Shown here in pieces: positions 17,082-23,785 of a DNA stretch of 25,344 nucleotides (position 1 is its first letter; each line of letters starts with the position of its first letter). The position numbers and the translations under genes are program-made. The notes under the pieces are model-generated. The model searched no databases and was not told where the DNA came from. It saw nothing but the letters and a program-made list of their open reading frames with translations. The stretch comes from Lachnospiraceae bacterium UBA3689 (GTDB lineage: Bacteria; Bacillota; Clostridia; Lachnospirales; Lachnospiraceae), in contig DFIU01000002.1 of assembly GCA_002371465.1 (NCBI GenBank), positions 1 through 25,344 on the forward strand, read 5' to 3'.

Positions 17082-17282
17082 ATGAACAAGGGTACTGTTA
17101 AGTGGTTCAATGCTGAAAAGGGCTACGGATTCATCACAGGCGAAGACGGCAAGGATGTTTTCGTACATTTCTCCGCTATCCAGGGCGAAGGCTTCAAGTC
17201 TCTGGAAGAAGGCCAGTCAGTAACATTTGACGTTCAGCAGGGTGCGCGTGGACCGCAGGCAGCGAACGTTGTTAAGCTGTAA
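17082..17282 (+). CDS. Cold-shock protein (CspA/CspB family)
   Basis: This 66-residue single-domain protein is a nucleic-acid chaperone that binds single-stranded RNA and DNA. It shows the cold-shock fold's hallmarks: GTVKWFNAEKGYGFI at 4-18 (RNP1 is KGYGFI) and VFVHFSAI at 26-33 (RNP2), with the usual family length. GGAGG lies seven bases before the ATG. It is one of only two plus-strand genes here, single and monocistronic: its own promoter, a long leader and a terminator all flank it. Whether it is induced by cold or is constitutive cannot be told from sequence. Confidence 0.97.
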   Translation: MNKGTVKWFNAEKGYGFITGEDGKDVFVHFSAIQGEGFKSLEEGQSVTFDVQQGARGPQAANVVKL

Positions 17283-17308
17283 TTATCAGCATAGAATACG
17301 GAACTGAC

Positions 17309-17346
17309 AAAAAAATTCCCCGGGAACTTTCCCGGGGATATTTTTT
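17309..17346. terminator. Bidirectional Rho-independent terminator
   Basis: CCCCGGGA (17318-17325) and TCCCGGGG (17330-17337) form a GC-rich eight-pair stem with a four-base loop. Seven A residues precede it and six T residues follow, so it has a U tract in both directions. It ends the cold-shock gene on the plus strand and, from the other side, the small membrane-protein gene on the minus strand. The 95 bases beyond it (17347-17441) hold only three loose TTATGAT repeats. Confidence 0.93.
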
Positions 17347-17441
17347 GTCTTAGCGTTTTATTTTATTGGTTTATCCGATTGGTCTTACCTTATGATTTTA
17401 TCTTATGATCTTCTTTTATGATTGATCATCCGATCAGATCG

Positions 17442-17699
17442 TCAGGAGGTATAGCCAGATTGAAGGGACGCGACATAGTTGGTGTAGGCGTTCATATCGA
17501 TCTCCGTCGCCTCTGCCGCCTGATCGTCCCCCTTCTTGGTGACGGTGTCGTAGACGGACCAACCGAACCAGCCGACAAATGCCACTGCGATCAGGCAGGC
17601 AACTGCAATCTCCAGCCGGGTCATGAACTTCTCCCGCTTTAAAATCTTCTCTTTGTTATTCTTATATTTCTTGTACCGATCAACCTTTTTCTGACTCAT
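17442..17699 (-). CDS. Small single-pass membrane protein of unknown function
   Basis: I do not recognise the family with confidence. The 85-residue protein has a very basic N-terminus (about 12 Lys/Arg in the first 28 residues), one hydrophobic helix at about 30-50 (IAVACLIAVAFVGWFGWSVY) and a short acidic tail. The charge pattern predicts the N-terminus in the cytosol and the tail outside. AAAGGAG lies eight bases before the ATG. It has its own candidate promoter and shares a terminator with the cold-shock gene. It follows degV by 99 bases on the same strand. A role as an accessory membrane subunit is possible, but nothing in the sequence says so. Confidence 0.8.
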   Translation of the reverse strand: MSQKKVDRYKKYKNNKEKILKREKFMTRLEIAVACLIAVAFVGWFGWSVYDTVTKKGDDQAAEATEIDMNAYTNYVASLQSGYTS

Positions 17700-17721
17700 C
17701 CTGACAACTCCTTTTACGCAA

Positions 17722-17749
17722 ACTATAAAAAGAAGTATACTCTTTTCAA
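17722..17749 (-). promoter_or_regulatory. Candidate promoter of the small membrane-protein gene
   Basis: On the minus strand TTGAAA (17744-17749) and TATAGT (17722-17727) are 16 bases apart, just upstream of the AAAGGAG and ATG. A second possible -10, TATACT, lies in the spacer. The leader would be only about 16 bases. Confidence 0.5.
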
Positions 17750-17798
17750 GTCCAAATGAAAAGCGTCAATCATGCTTGGAGAATCAAACAAATCCTGA

Positions 17799-18638
17799 TC
17801 AGATCACGACAATGATCCCCCCGTCGTTGGCGTAGAGAGTGGATACCCCTCCGGTCTCCAGGACATAGACATCCTTGACCTTCATCCGCTCCAAAAGGGC
17901 ATTTTTGACGATTTCCGCCCGGTCCGGACAGTTGCAGTGGGTGATGCCCAAAATCCGGTTTTCCGGGTCCGGCGTCCGCTCCACCGCGTAACCGACCATC
18001 TTCTGAATCGCCTTATTGATGCCGCGCGCCTGGTCCAGCTGCCCGATGGTCCCCTCCGGGGTTCCGTAGCATACCGGCTTGATTTTTAAAATTGTCGCGG
18101 CGATCGCCTTCATCCGGCTCAAACGACCGTTTTTCCGAAGTGTCTCCAGGTTATCGAGAACAAAGAGAGTCTGCTTTTGGGGCAGGTATTCTTCGATCCT
18201 CCGCACAATCTCCTCAAAGTCCAGGCCTTTCTCTTCCATCTGCTCGATCATAAGAGCCGGGATCGACTCCCCAATCGACGCCGAGACGCTGTTGAAGACA
18301 TGGATCTTGGCATCCGGATGATCCTCCAGATAGAGGTTCATGCCGATAACCGCACTCTGGTAGGAACCGGACAGCTCCGCGGACAGGGTGAGGCAGTAGA
18401 TATGGTCCGCCCCGCAGTCGTAGGCTCTTAAATATGCCTCCGGCGATGGGCAGGCGGATTTGGGGCAGTCCGGGTCAGCCGCGATCTTTTCGACCAGATC
18501 CCGGCAGGACATGTGCCCGTCGTCGGCGATCTCTTCGCCATTTACCCTAAGGGTCAGCGGTACCGATGCAAAATGCTCATCCTGTTTCTGTTTTTCCGGC
18601 AGTTCGCCGCAGCTGTCTACTACAATTCTGTACTTCAC
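17799..18638 (-). CDS. DegV family protein (fatty-acid-binding, FakB-like)
   Basis: DegV proteins bind a fatty acid; some (FakB) present it to the kinase FakA for phospholipid synthesis. The 279-residue protein has family landmarks: IVVDSCGELP at 5-14, the lipid-contacting LSAELSGSYQSA near 84-95, LDNLETLRKNGRLSR near 160-174, and an ITHCNCPDRAE motif in the C-terminal half. It begins with GTG and lacks a clear ribosome-binding site. A seven-codon reading frame (ATG at 18658, stop overlapping the GTG as GTGA) precedes it. Its promoter has a perfect -10. No FakA-type kinase is in the window, so the lipid role is family inference. Confidence 0.92.
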   Translation of the reverse strand: MKYRIVVDSCGELPEKQKQDEHFASVPLTLRVNGEEIADDGHMSCRDLVEKIAADPDCPKSACPSPEAYLRAYDCGADHIYCLTLSAELSGSYQSAVIGMNLYLEDHPDAKIHVFNSVSASIGESIPALMIEQMEEKGLDFEEIVRRIEEYLPQKQTLFVLDNLETLRKNGRLSRMKAIAATILKIKPVCYGTPEGTIGQLDQARGINKAIQKMVGYAVERTPDPENRILGITHCNCPDRAEIVKNALLERMKVKDVYVLETGGVSTLYANDGGIIVVI

Positions 18639-18750
18639 AAGCGTATCTCGCTTTCCATGGTTGATCCGGCTGTCCTTAAATTTCCCTCTTCTTATCAGTC
18701 CATCCGCGTTTTTATCAATACCATTTTATCTAGTTTTTAAAACCATGTAC

Positions 18751-18779
18751 ATTATACACCGCCCCTTCCCCAGATACAA
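18751..18779 (-). promoter_or_regulatory. Candidate degV promoter
   Basis: On the minus strand TTGTAT (18774-18779) and a perfect TATAAT (18751-18756) lie 17 bases apart. The predicted leader is about 106 bases and contains the mini-reading frame that overlaps the degV start. Confidence 0.65.
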
Positions 18780-18814
18780 ATAAAATAAGTGTAAACTGCC
18801 TCCGTTTCCCTTTC

Positions 18815-18843
18815 TTGCTTTTCAGACGCCGATCCTCTAAAAT
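18815..18843 (+). promoter_or_regulatory. Candidate promoter of the plus-strand small gene
   Basis: TTGCTT (18815-18820) and TAAAAT (18838-18843) are 17 bases apart. The start near 18850 would give a ~30-base leader holding a CCGGG/CCCGG hairpin (18853-18866) directly before the AAAGGAG ribosome-binding site. It is divergent from the degV promoter. Confidence 0.6.
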
Positions 18844-18880
18844 ATTTTCCATCCGGGTCCGCCCGGGAAAGGAGCCACTG

Positions 18881-19417
18881 ATGATCGTATTAAAAATCCT
18901 GGATATTAAGACCTTTATGGCGGGTTTTCTGGTCGGACACCTGCTCGATCGCTACCAGCTGACCGACGGTTTCGTTACGACCTTCTGCACCTTTACCATC
19001 GACGGCGCTTTTCAGAAAGATTTCTACCAAAATTCCTTATCGACGGACTCCGAGACAGCCCCACCAGCCGCTTCGGATGGCGCTGGCTCCCCTGCCCGTC
19101 CCTATGTCCTTTGGAAGGAGGTCAAAGATCTCTGCTTTTCCATTATAAAAGGCAAGCGGACCCCGCTTGCCTTCAAATTCGTCTTCTATTATCCGGAGGA
19201 GGAGACAGCTGCCTTCTTAAATAAAAACGGCATCCCCGCCTCTAAAGAGGGAGCCTACGGACTCTGCCTCAATCTCCGCTTCGACCGGACCGGTCTTTAT
19301 CTAACGACCGGGGTCTCCATGAAGACCTTCTCCATGGACCGGACCGTCGACCACGCCTGGGATCAGTATGTCCGGAACTTTTTAAAGAAGAGCGGCATCT
19401 CTGCCGCCCCCCTTTGA
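18881..19417 (+). CDS. Conserved protein of unknown function (DUF5721-like)
   Basis: The 178-residue protein resembles small Lachnospiraceae proteins I recall as DUF5721; that name is from memory and no function is known. It begins MIVLKILDIKTFMAGFLVG and contains FCTFTIDGAFQKDF near 35-48, a short variable Ser/Pro/Ala-rich stretch (about 55-75), and a C-terminal part with alternating beta-like segments. No signal peptide, membrane helix or catalytic motif is visible. I chose the ATG at 18881, which has AAAGGAG six bases upstream; the longer frame back to 18815 starts inside the promoter. It converges on htpG with only three bases between the two stop codons and no terminator. Confidence 0.85.
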   Translation: MIVLKILDIKTFMAGFLVGHLLDRYQLTDGFVTTFCTFTIDGAFQKDFYQNSLSTDSETAPPAASDGAGSPARPYVLWKEVKDLCFSIIKGKRTPLAFKFVFYYPEEETAAFLNKNGIPASKEGAYGLCLNLRFDRTGLYLTTGVSMKTFSMDRTVDHAWDQYVRNFLKKSGISAAPL

Positions 19418-19420
19418 TTC

Positions 19421-21481
19421 TTATTTGGTCAGGAGCATCATGAGATCATTGGACCGTTTTACAAATTTCGTCATCTCTTCCTGAGACAGGGGTCTCTGGG
19501 ACAGTCTTGCCAGATCATAGAGCTGCTCGCAGATGACCGGAACCGCCTGCGCCTTCTTGTGCTGCAGCACAAACTGCACCAGGGGATGAGCGGCATTTAG
19601 AACCAGGGTCTCCATGCCGGTCATATCCGTTCCCTGATCGCCCATGCCGTAAGCCCGCATCATATCCTGCATTCTGCGGTTCTCTTCCGACACCGTCGTG
19701 ATCGCGGCGATGTCCTTATCTTCCATATTTTCAGCCTTTACTTCCAGCTTGTCATTTTTAAGATTCTTGCGGAAAATCTCGGTCAGAGTCTCGGCGTCTT
19801 CCTTGCTGACCGCCTCGCCCTTAAAGTCTTCCGCCAGTTCCGAGTCGATCCGGGCGAATCGCAGATGGTCGTTCTTTGCCTCCAGCTGCTGAATGAAGGG
19901 CTTGTCGATATTTTCCTTTAAAATGACGGCGTCCTTGCCCTTCTTGCGGAACATGGCGATATACTGCGCCTGCTGGACCTCGTCGGTCACATAGAAGATT
20001 GTGGACTTCTCCGGCTCCTTATCTTCCTTCTGATCCCGGCTCTCCTTGCCGGCATTTGCTTCTTCCGCCTGGGTCTTCTGATCATCCACAACCTCAGCCT
20101 GGACCTGATCGCCTTTTTCATCGACGGCGGTCTCTGCCTTAGCCGCGATCTGATTCTTCTCCTCATACTCCTTGAGGGTCAGATATTTTCCGTCCAGATC
20201 CTTAAAGAGCATGTAGTCCATCATCTTATCCGCGAACTTGGTGTCCCGGATGGTGCCGTACTTGACGAAGGGGCTGATGTTGTCCCAGTTCTTTTCGTAG
20301 GTCTCACGGTCGGTCTTGCACATACCGGAGAGCTTGTCCGCTGCCTTGCGGGAAATGTACTCGGAAATCTTTTTGACGGTACCGTCATTCTGCAGGGCGG
20401 ACCGGGACACGTTGAGGGGCAGGTCCGGGCAGTCGATGATGCCCTTTAAGGTCATCAGGAATTCCGGCACGACCTCCTTGATATTGTCGGCGATGAAGAC
20501 CTGGTTGTTATAGAGCTTGATCTGCGCCTCCAGCGCGTCATACTCCATATTGATCCTGGGGAAATACAGGATACCGCGCAGGTTGAAGGGGTAGTCCGTA
20601 TTCAGGTGGATCCAGAAAAGGGGCTCCTTGTAGTCATGGAAGACCTTGCGGTAGAAGCCCTTATAGTCGTCATCCGTGCAGTCCTTGGGCTGCCTGGTCC
20701 AGATCGGGTGGATATCGTTGATGGGCTTGGGCTCCGCCTTTTTGTGGGACTCGGGAGCTGCCTCCCCCTTCTTTGCCGCTTCTTCCGCCTTCTTTTTATC
20801 CTCTTCGGTCAGGCGCTTTTCCTCGTCCTCTGCCCGCTTTTTGGCGTCCTTGCCCTCATCCTCCAGGTAGATCTCGGTCGGCATAAAGCTGCAGTACTTC
20901 TCCAGAACTTCCCGGACCCGGTACTCATTGCAGAACTCTAAAGACTCATCATTTAAGAAAAGGGTGATCTCCGTCCCGATTTCCTTCTTTGAGCCCTCTT
21001 CGATGGAGTAATCCTTTACGCCGTCGCTCTCCCAGTGAACCGGCTTGGCGTCCGGCAGGTAGCTTAGGGTATCGATATGGACTTCGTCCGCAACCATGAA
21101 GGCGGAGTAAAAGCCCAGACCGAAATGACCGATAATCTGGTCCTGGTCCGTCTTGCCCTTGTATTTTTCGAGGAACCTGGTCGCGCCGGAAAAAGCGATC
21201 TGGGTGATGTATTCCACGACTTCGTCTTCAGTCATGCCGATTCCGTTGTCGATGAATTTCAGGGTCTTCTCGTCCGGGTTCACAACGACGCGGACCTGGT
21301 AGTGATTGCCCTCCTTGGGCTGATACTCCCCGACCGCTTCCAGCTTCTTCAGCTTGGTGATCGCGTCGCTGGCATTTGAAACCTGCTCCCGGATAAAGAT
21401 ATCATGATCCGAGTACAGCCATTTTTTGATGATCGGCATCATGTTTTCGCTGTTGATAGAAAGATTTCCAACTTTTGACAT
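19421..21481 (-). CDS. htpG: Molecular chaperone HtpG (Hsp90)
   Basis: HtpG is the bacterial Hsp90, a dimeric cytosolic ATPase that helps remodel client proteins. The 686-residue protein has the GHKL ATP site with Asn36 (NASDA, 36-40), DNGIGM (78-83) and GHFGLGF (118-124), and the middle-domain catalytic Arg360 (NVSRSALQNDG). It is longer than the usual ~625 residues because of two charged inserts: a Lys/Glu/Ala-rich linker at about 208-253 and an acidic Glu/Asp/Lys-rich stretch at about 446-492. I start at the ATG at 21481, with GGAGGG seven bases upstream; an extension to 21625 would run through the promoter. A consensus promoter and a CIRCE box lie upstream, so HrcA control is expected. 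Confidence 0.97.
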   Translation of the reverse strand: MSKVGNLSINSENMMPIIKKWLYSDHDIFIREQVSNASDAITKLKKLEAVGEYQPKEGNHYQVRVVVNPDEKTLKFIDNGIGMTEDEVVEYITQIAFSGATRFLEKYKGKTDQDQIIGHFGLGFYSAFMVADEVHIDTLSYLPDAKPVHWESDGVKDYSIEEGSKKEIGTEITLFLNDESLEFCNEYRVREVLEKYCSFMPTEIYLEDEGKDAKKRAEDEEKRLTEEDKKKAEEAAKKGEAAPESHKKAEPKPINDIHPIWTRQPKDCTDDDYKGFYRKVFHDYKEPLFWIHLNTDYPFNLRGILYFPRINMEYDALEAQIKLYNNQVFIADNIKEVVPEFLMTLKGIIDCPDLPLNVSRSALQNDGTVKKISEYISRKAADKLSGMCKTDRETYEKNWDNISPFVKYGTIRDTKFADKMMDYMLFKDLDGKYLTLKEYEEKNQIAAKAETAVDEKGDQVQAEVVDDQKTQAEEANAGKESRDQKEDKEPEKSTIFYVTDEVQQAQYIAMFRKKGKDAVILKENIDKPFIQQLEAKNDHLRFARIDSELAEDFKGEAVSKEDAETLTEIFRKNLKNDKLEVKAENMEDKDIAAITTVSEENRRMQDMMRAYGMGDQGTDMTGMETLVLNAAHPLVQFVLQHKKAQAVPVICEQLYDLARLSQRPLSQEEMTKFVKRSNDLMMLLTK

Positions 21482-21503
21482 GGCAGTTCCCTCCGATATA
21501 GAA

Positions 21504-21542
21504 GGGTCTGCCCATCCCCCTTGGCAGGTACCGGACAGACCC
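21504..21542 (-). promoter_or_regulatory. Hairpin in the htpG 5' leader
   Basis: In the minus-strand RNA, GGGUCUGUCC (21533-21542) pairs along its whole length with GGGCAGACCC (21504-21513), with one U-G pair, around a 19-base loop. It ends about nine bases before the GGAGGG ribosome-binding site. No U run follows, so it is not a terminator. It could stabilise the mRNA or limit ribosome access; neither is proven. Confidence 0.55.
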
Positions 21543-21578
21543 ATCAGATTTGGTTCAAAAATGTTCCAACAATTCTTT

Positions 21579-21607
21579 ATTTTAGAAAGCTTTTCCAAAA
21601 ATGTCAA
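21579..21607 (-). promoter_or_regulatory. htpG promoter
   Basis: On the minus strand a perfect TTGACA (21602-21607) and TAAAAT (21579-21584) are exactly 17 bases apart. Transcription would start near 21572, giving a ~90-base leader. The CIRCE box lies seven bases upstream of the -35. Confidence 0.88.
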
Positions 21608-21614
21608 GGGAAAT

Positions 21615-21641
21615 TCAGCACTCATTAGGCTAGAGTGCTAA
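21615..21641 (-). promoter_or_regulatory. CIRCE operator (HrcA-binding site) upstream of htpG
   Basis: On the minus strand this reads TTAGCACTC, nine bases, GAGTGCTGA. The consensus CIRCE is TTAGCACTC-N9-GAGTGCTAA, so 17 of 18 positions match and the spacer is exact. CIRCE is the operator of the heat-shock repressor HrcA, usually found before groES and the hrcA-dnaK operon. Here it is just upstream of the -35 of htpG, seven bases away, close enough for HrcA to hinder polymerase. Confidence 0.93.
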
Positions 21642-21910
21642 TAACTAAGGCACTGAAAGTACCTGAACAGGGATAATTTTCATGCTCGCTTGTGTCAATT
21701 ATCTTGTGTAAATCCCGTCAGATTTCCTGCTTGGTATAAAACCAAAGATCTCTCATCACTTATTGACGATGATGGCTAAGCTTCCATTACTCTACTTGCA
21801 GATATATATAACTATTCATTAAAGCAATACTTAACAATAGCAATTAGCAGATAACTCTGCCTACCGATTCACAGTGTACCCATTCACACGATAACCGATC
21901 CACAGGACGA
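21642..21910. other. Non-coding stretch upstream of htpG
   Basis: I see no credible gene in these 269 AT-rich bases. A second -35-like TTGACA (minus strand, 21693-21698) has only a poor -10 partner (TATCCC, 17 bases on) that would place CIRCE just inside the transcript. A short TTGGT/ACCAA repeat and a run of alternating A and T near 21801 have no obvious role. With the terminator to its right, it separates htpG from the glnS block. Confidence 0.4.
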
Positions 21911-21953
21911 CAAAACACACAGCTCAAAAGGCAGGCTGCCCCTTAAGCTGTGC
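21911..21953 (-). terminator. Terminator of the glnS block
   Basis: On the minus strand, arms within 21918-21952 pair along about 15 positions, using three G-U pairs that would be mismatches in the other strand, and TGTGTTTTG follows. The strand asymmetry shows that it works on minus-strand RNA. It lies about 60 bases after the stop of the small acidic gene and closes the glnS transcript. Confidence 0.8.
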
Positions 21954-22010
21954 GTCTCATTTCCATTTCAGCACCGGAGGACTTTCCCCACCGATGTCCC
22001 AATGACCTTC

Positions 22011-22271
22011 TTATCCCTCGACCAGAAGATAAGTTCCGTCCGGAAGCGGAAATACCTCGCTCTGCTCTTCCAGCTCATCATTGCTAAGACCTTCCACATC
22101 CATTCCCGATTCATCCAGGACCTTTCTGACCGCCTTGATGTTGGGTACAATCTGCGCCATGCAGTCCTCCAAAAATGCCTCAGCCTCTTCCCGGCTGCCC
22201 GCTACCGGCTCGTCAAAGAGCTGGTCCTGATGTTCCAGAAATGTGTCCAGACACTCATCGCTGAATTCCAT
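22011..22271 (-). CDS. Small acidic protein of unknown function
   Basis: This 86-residue, strongly acidic protein (starts MEFSDECLDTFLEHQDQLF, ends LPDGTYLLVEG) resembles a conserved Lachnospiraceae protein sometimes labelled 'glyoxalase'; I see no glyoxalase metal site and do not adopt that function. It is predicted mostly helical, with a small beta hairpin at the end, and has no signal or membrane segment. The ATG at 22271 has GGGAGG seven bases upstream; an upstream in-frame codon at 22286 would swallow that site. It follows the Cof-type phosphatase by 70 bases and is the last gene before a terminator. Confidence 0.82.
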   Translation of the reverse strand: MEFSDECLDTFLEHQDQLFDEPVAGSREEAEAFLEDCMAQIVPNIKAVRKVLDESGMDVEGLSNDELEEQSEVFPLPDGTYLLVEG

Positions 22272-22341
22272 AAGAAATCCTCCCAAGTTAAACGTTATCT
22301 TTCTATAAAATTATCTCGGCAGACGGGTCCGCCGGACATCC

Positions 22342-23133
22342 TTACAGCAAATCTTTAAAAAAATCTTTCAGCGTGTCCTTTACGCTGCCGGTTGTTCCGT
22401 AGGCAAAATCCTTGATTTCCTGCGGAGCCCGCTCCATCGCGAAGCTGTACTCCACGTCGTTGAGCATTTCCTCGTCGTTATAGTTATCGCCAAATGCCAT
22501 GACCTGGTCCTTCTTCAGATGCAGGCTGCTCATGAGCCGGGTGATGGACGTTCCCTTGGTCACCCCGATCGGGGAAAAGTCCGCCCAGCCGTTGCCGCCG
22601 TAGACACAGGTCAGCTGACCGTCATAGAGTCCCTTCCAGTAGCGGTCGATCTCTTGAAGAACCGCCTGTTCATTTGGCTTAAACGCCGAGATCTTGAAAT
22701 AGGGTTCGGGAATAGCTAAGAGGTCGTCCACTTCCGTGATCTCATTTCCCACCTCATCGTGGAGCTGGTGATAGAATTCCGGGTCCCCTTTCAAAATATA
22801 ACTGGTATTCTCTCCCGATACAAGAGCTTTATAACCGGGCGTAACCAGGATGGTCCCGATCAGGTCCCGGGCGAGATCCTCCGGCATGGTTTCCTTAAAG
22901 AGGAGGCGGCCTTCGTGAAAGACCAGACAGCCATTTTCGCACATATAGTCGATGTCGTCCTTGACCGGGGCAAACTCCTTCATTAGGTTGGGATGCTGCC
23001 TGCCGCTCGCCGCCATAAAGCGAATCCCGTGCTGTTTTAATTTTCTGATGATCTCAAAGATCTCCGGGTCCACATGCGCCCCAAAGTGAGGGAGCAGGGT
23101 CCCATCCATATCGCTTGCGATCAGTTTAACCAT
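22342..23133 (-). CDS. Cof-type HAD hydrolase
   Basis: Cof-like proteins are cytosolic phosphatases of the haloacid dehalogenase superfamily that act on sugar phosphates, flavin or pyridoxal phosphates. The 263-residue protein has motif I DMDGTLL (8-14), with the nucleophile and acid Asp; motif II Ser in AASGRQ (about 42-47); motif III Lys in VTKGTS (about 191-196); and motif IV GDNYNDEEML near 215-224. The large region between motifs II and III is the type IIB cap. It overlaps the preceding HAD gene by 8 bases and is followed by the small acidic gene. Its substrate cannot be told from sequence. Confidence 0.93.
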   Translation of the reverse strand: MVKLIASDMDGTLLPHFGAHVDPEIFEIIRKLKQHGIRFMAASGRQHPNLMKEFAPVKDDIDYMCENGCLVFHEGRLLFKETMPEDLARDLIGTILVTPGYKALVSGENTSYILKGDPEFYHQLHDEVGNEITEVDDLLAIPEPYFKISAFKPNEQAVLQEIDRYWKGLYDGQLTCVYGGNGWADFSPIGVTKGTSITRLMSSLHLKKDQVMAFGDNYNDEEMLNDVEYSFAMERAPQEIKDFAYGTTGSVKDTLKDFFKDLL

Positions 23134-23785
23134 GTAATAAATCCAATTCTAAAATATCCTTAGGAGCTTCTAGCACCCTCTCCGCTCCATTTTCTTCCAG
23201 TTCCTGCCGGTCCCGATAGCCCCAGAGGACCCCGACCGTATGCATACCTGCATTGGTCCCGGTTTGCATATCGGTCCAGGTATCTCCAAAATAAAGGCAC
23301 TCCTCAGGCTTTACGCCAAAGGCAGCCGCCGTCTTTAAGGCTCCGGTCGGATCGGGCTTAACGGGAATTCCCTTTCCCTGACCCTGGACGCGATCAAAGA
23401 GATCCCCATAGGCGTCCCTGACCGCCAGCTGAGCCGCCTCGTCCGGCTTATTGGAGACGACCGCGATCCCAAGCCCCCGGTCTTTTAAGATTCTTAACAC
23501 CGCTTCCATACCCTCATAGGGATGGACACCGTAGGAGGGCTGGTCCGCCAGGAATTTTCGGTTTAAGATCTTTCCTGCCGCAAAATTCTCCGCCGTAAAG
23601 CCGCCGACCTTCTTGAGGCACCGCTTGACCAGCTCGTCCGACCCGTCCCCGCAATAGTAACGGTAATCATCGAGGGGCTGGGGGGCGTAGCCCAGTTCCT
23701 TTAACATGCGATTTCCGGCAAGCGCGATAGACTCCAGCGTATACAGCACTGTGCCGTCCAGATCAAAGATACATGCCTTGATCAT
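23126..23785 (-). CDS. HAD hydrolase, phosphoglycolate phosphatase-like
   Basis: This 219-residue HAD protein resembles Gph/PpaX-type phosphatases, which hydrolyse phosphoglycolate or pyrophosphate; the precise substrate is unknown. Motifs appear in order: FDLDGTVL at 7-14 with both catalytic Asp residues; VVSNKPDE near 108-115; the Lys of KPDP near 143-146; and FGDTWTDM near 166-173. A small helical cap lies between motifs I and II (about 18-85). The ATG overlaps the glnS stop by 4 bases (ATGA), and its stop overlaps the next HAD gene by 8 bases, so all three are co-transcribed and probably coupled. Confidence 0.93.
   Translation of the reverse strand: MIKACIFDLDGTVLYTLESIALAGNRMLKELGYAPQPLDDYRYYCGDGSDELVKRCLKKVGGFTAENFAAGKILNRKFLADQPSYGVHPYEGMEAVLRILKDRGLGIAVVSNKPDEAAQLAVRDAYGDLFDRVQGQGKGIPVKPDPTGALKTAAAFGVKPEECLYFGDTWTDMQTGTNAGMHTVGVLWGYRDRQELEENGAERVLEAPKDILELDLLHG

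Noticed and set aside
17380..17430. Short tandem TTATGAT repeats as a CRISPR-like or integration array.
   Set aside because: Only three short degenerate copies, in an AT-rich gap after a terminator.
18815..18880. Longer start for the plus-strand small gene.
   Set aside because: It would begin with a TTG inside the predicted -35 box; the ATG at 18881 has a clear AAAGGAG.
21482..21625. 48-residue N-terminal extension of HtpG.
   Set aside because: It would be encoded by the promoter and leader; the ATG at 21481 has an ideal ribosome-binding site and matches the family start.
21670..21698. Second htpG promoter upstream of CIRCE.
   Set aside because: The TTGACA is perfect but the -10 candidates (TTATCC, TATCCC) are poor; mentioned only as a possibility in the non-coding entry.
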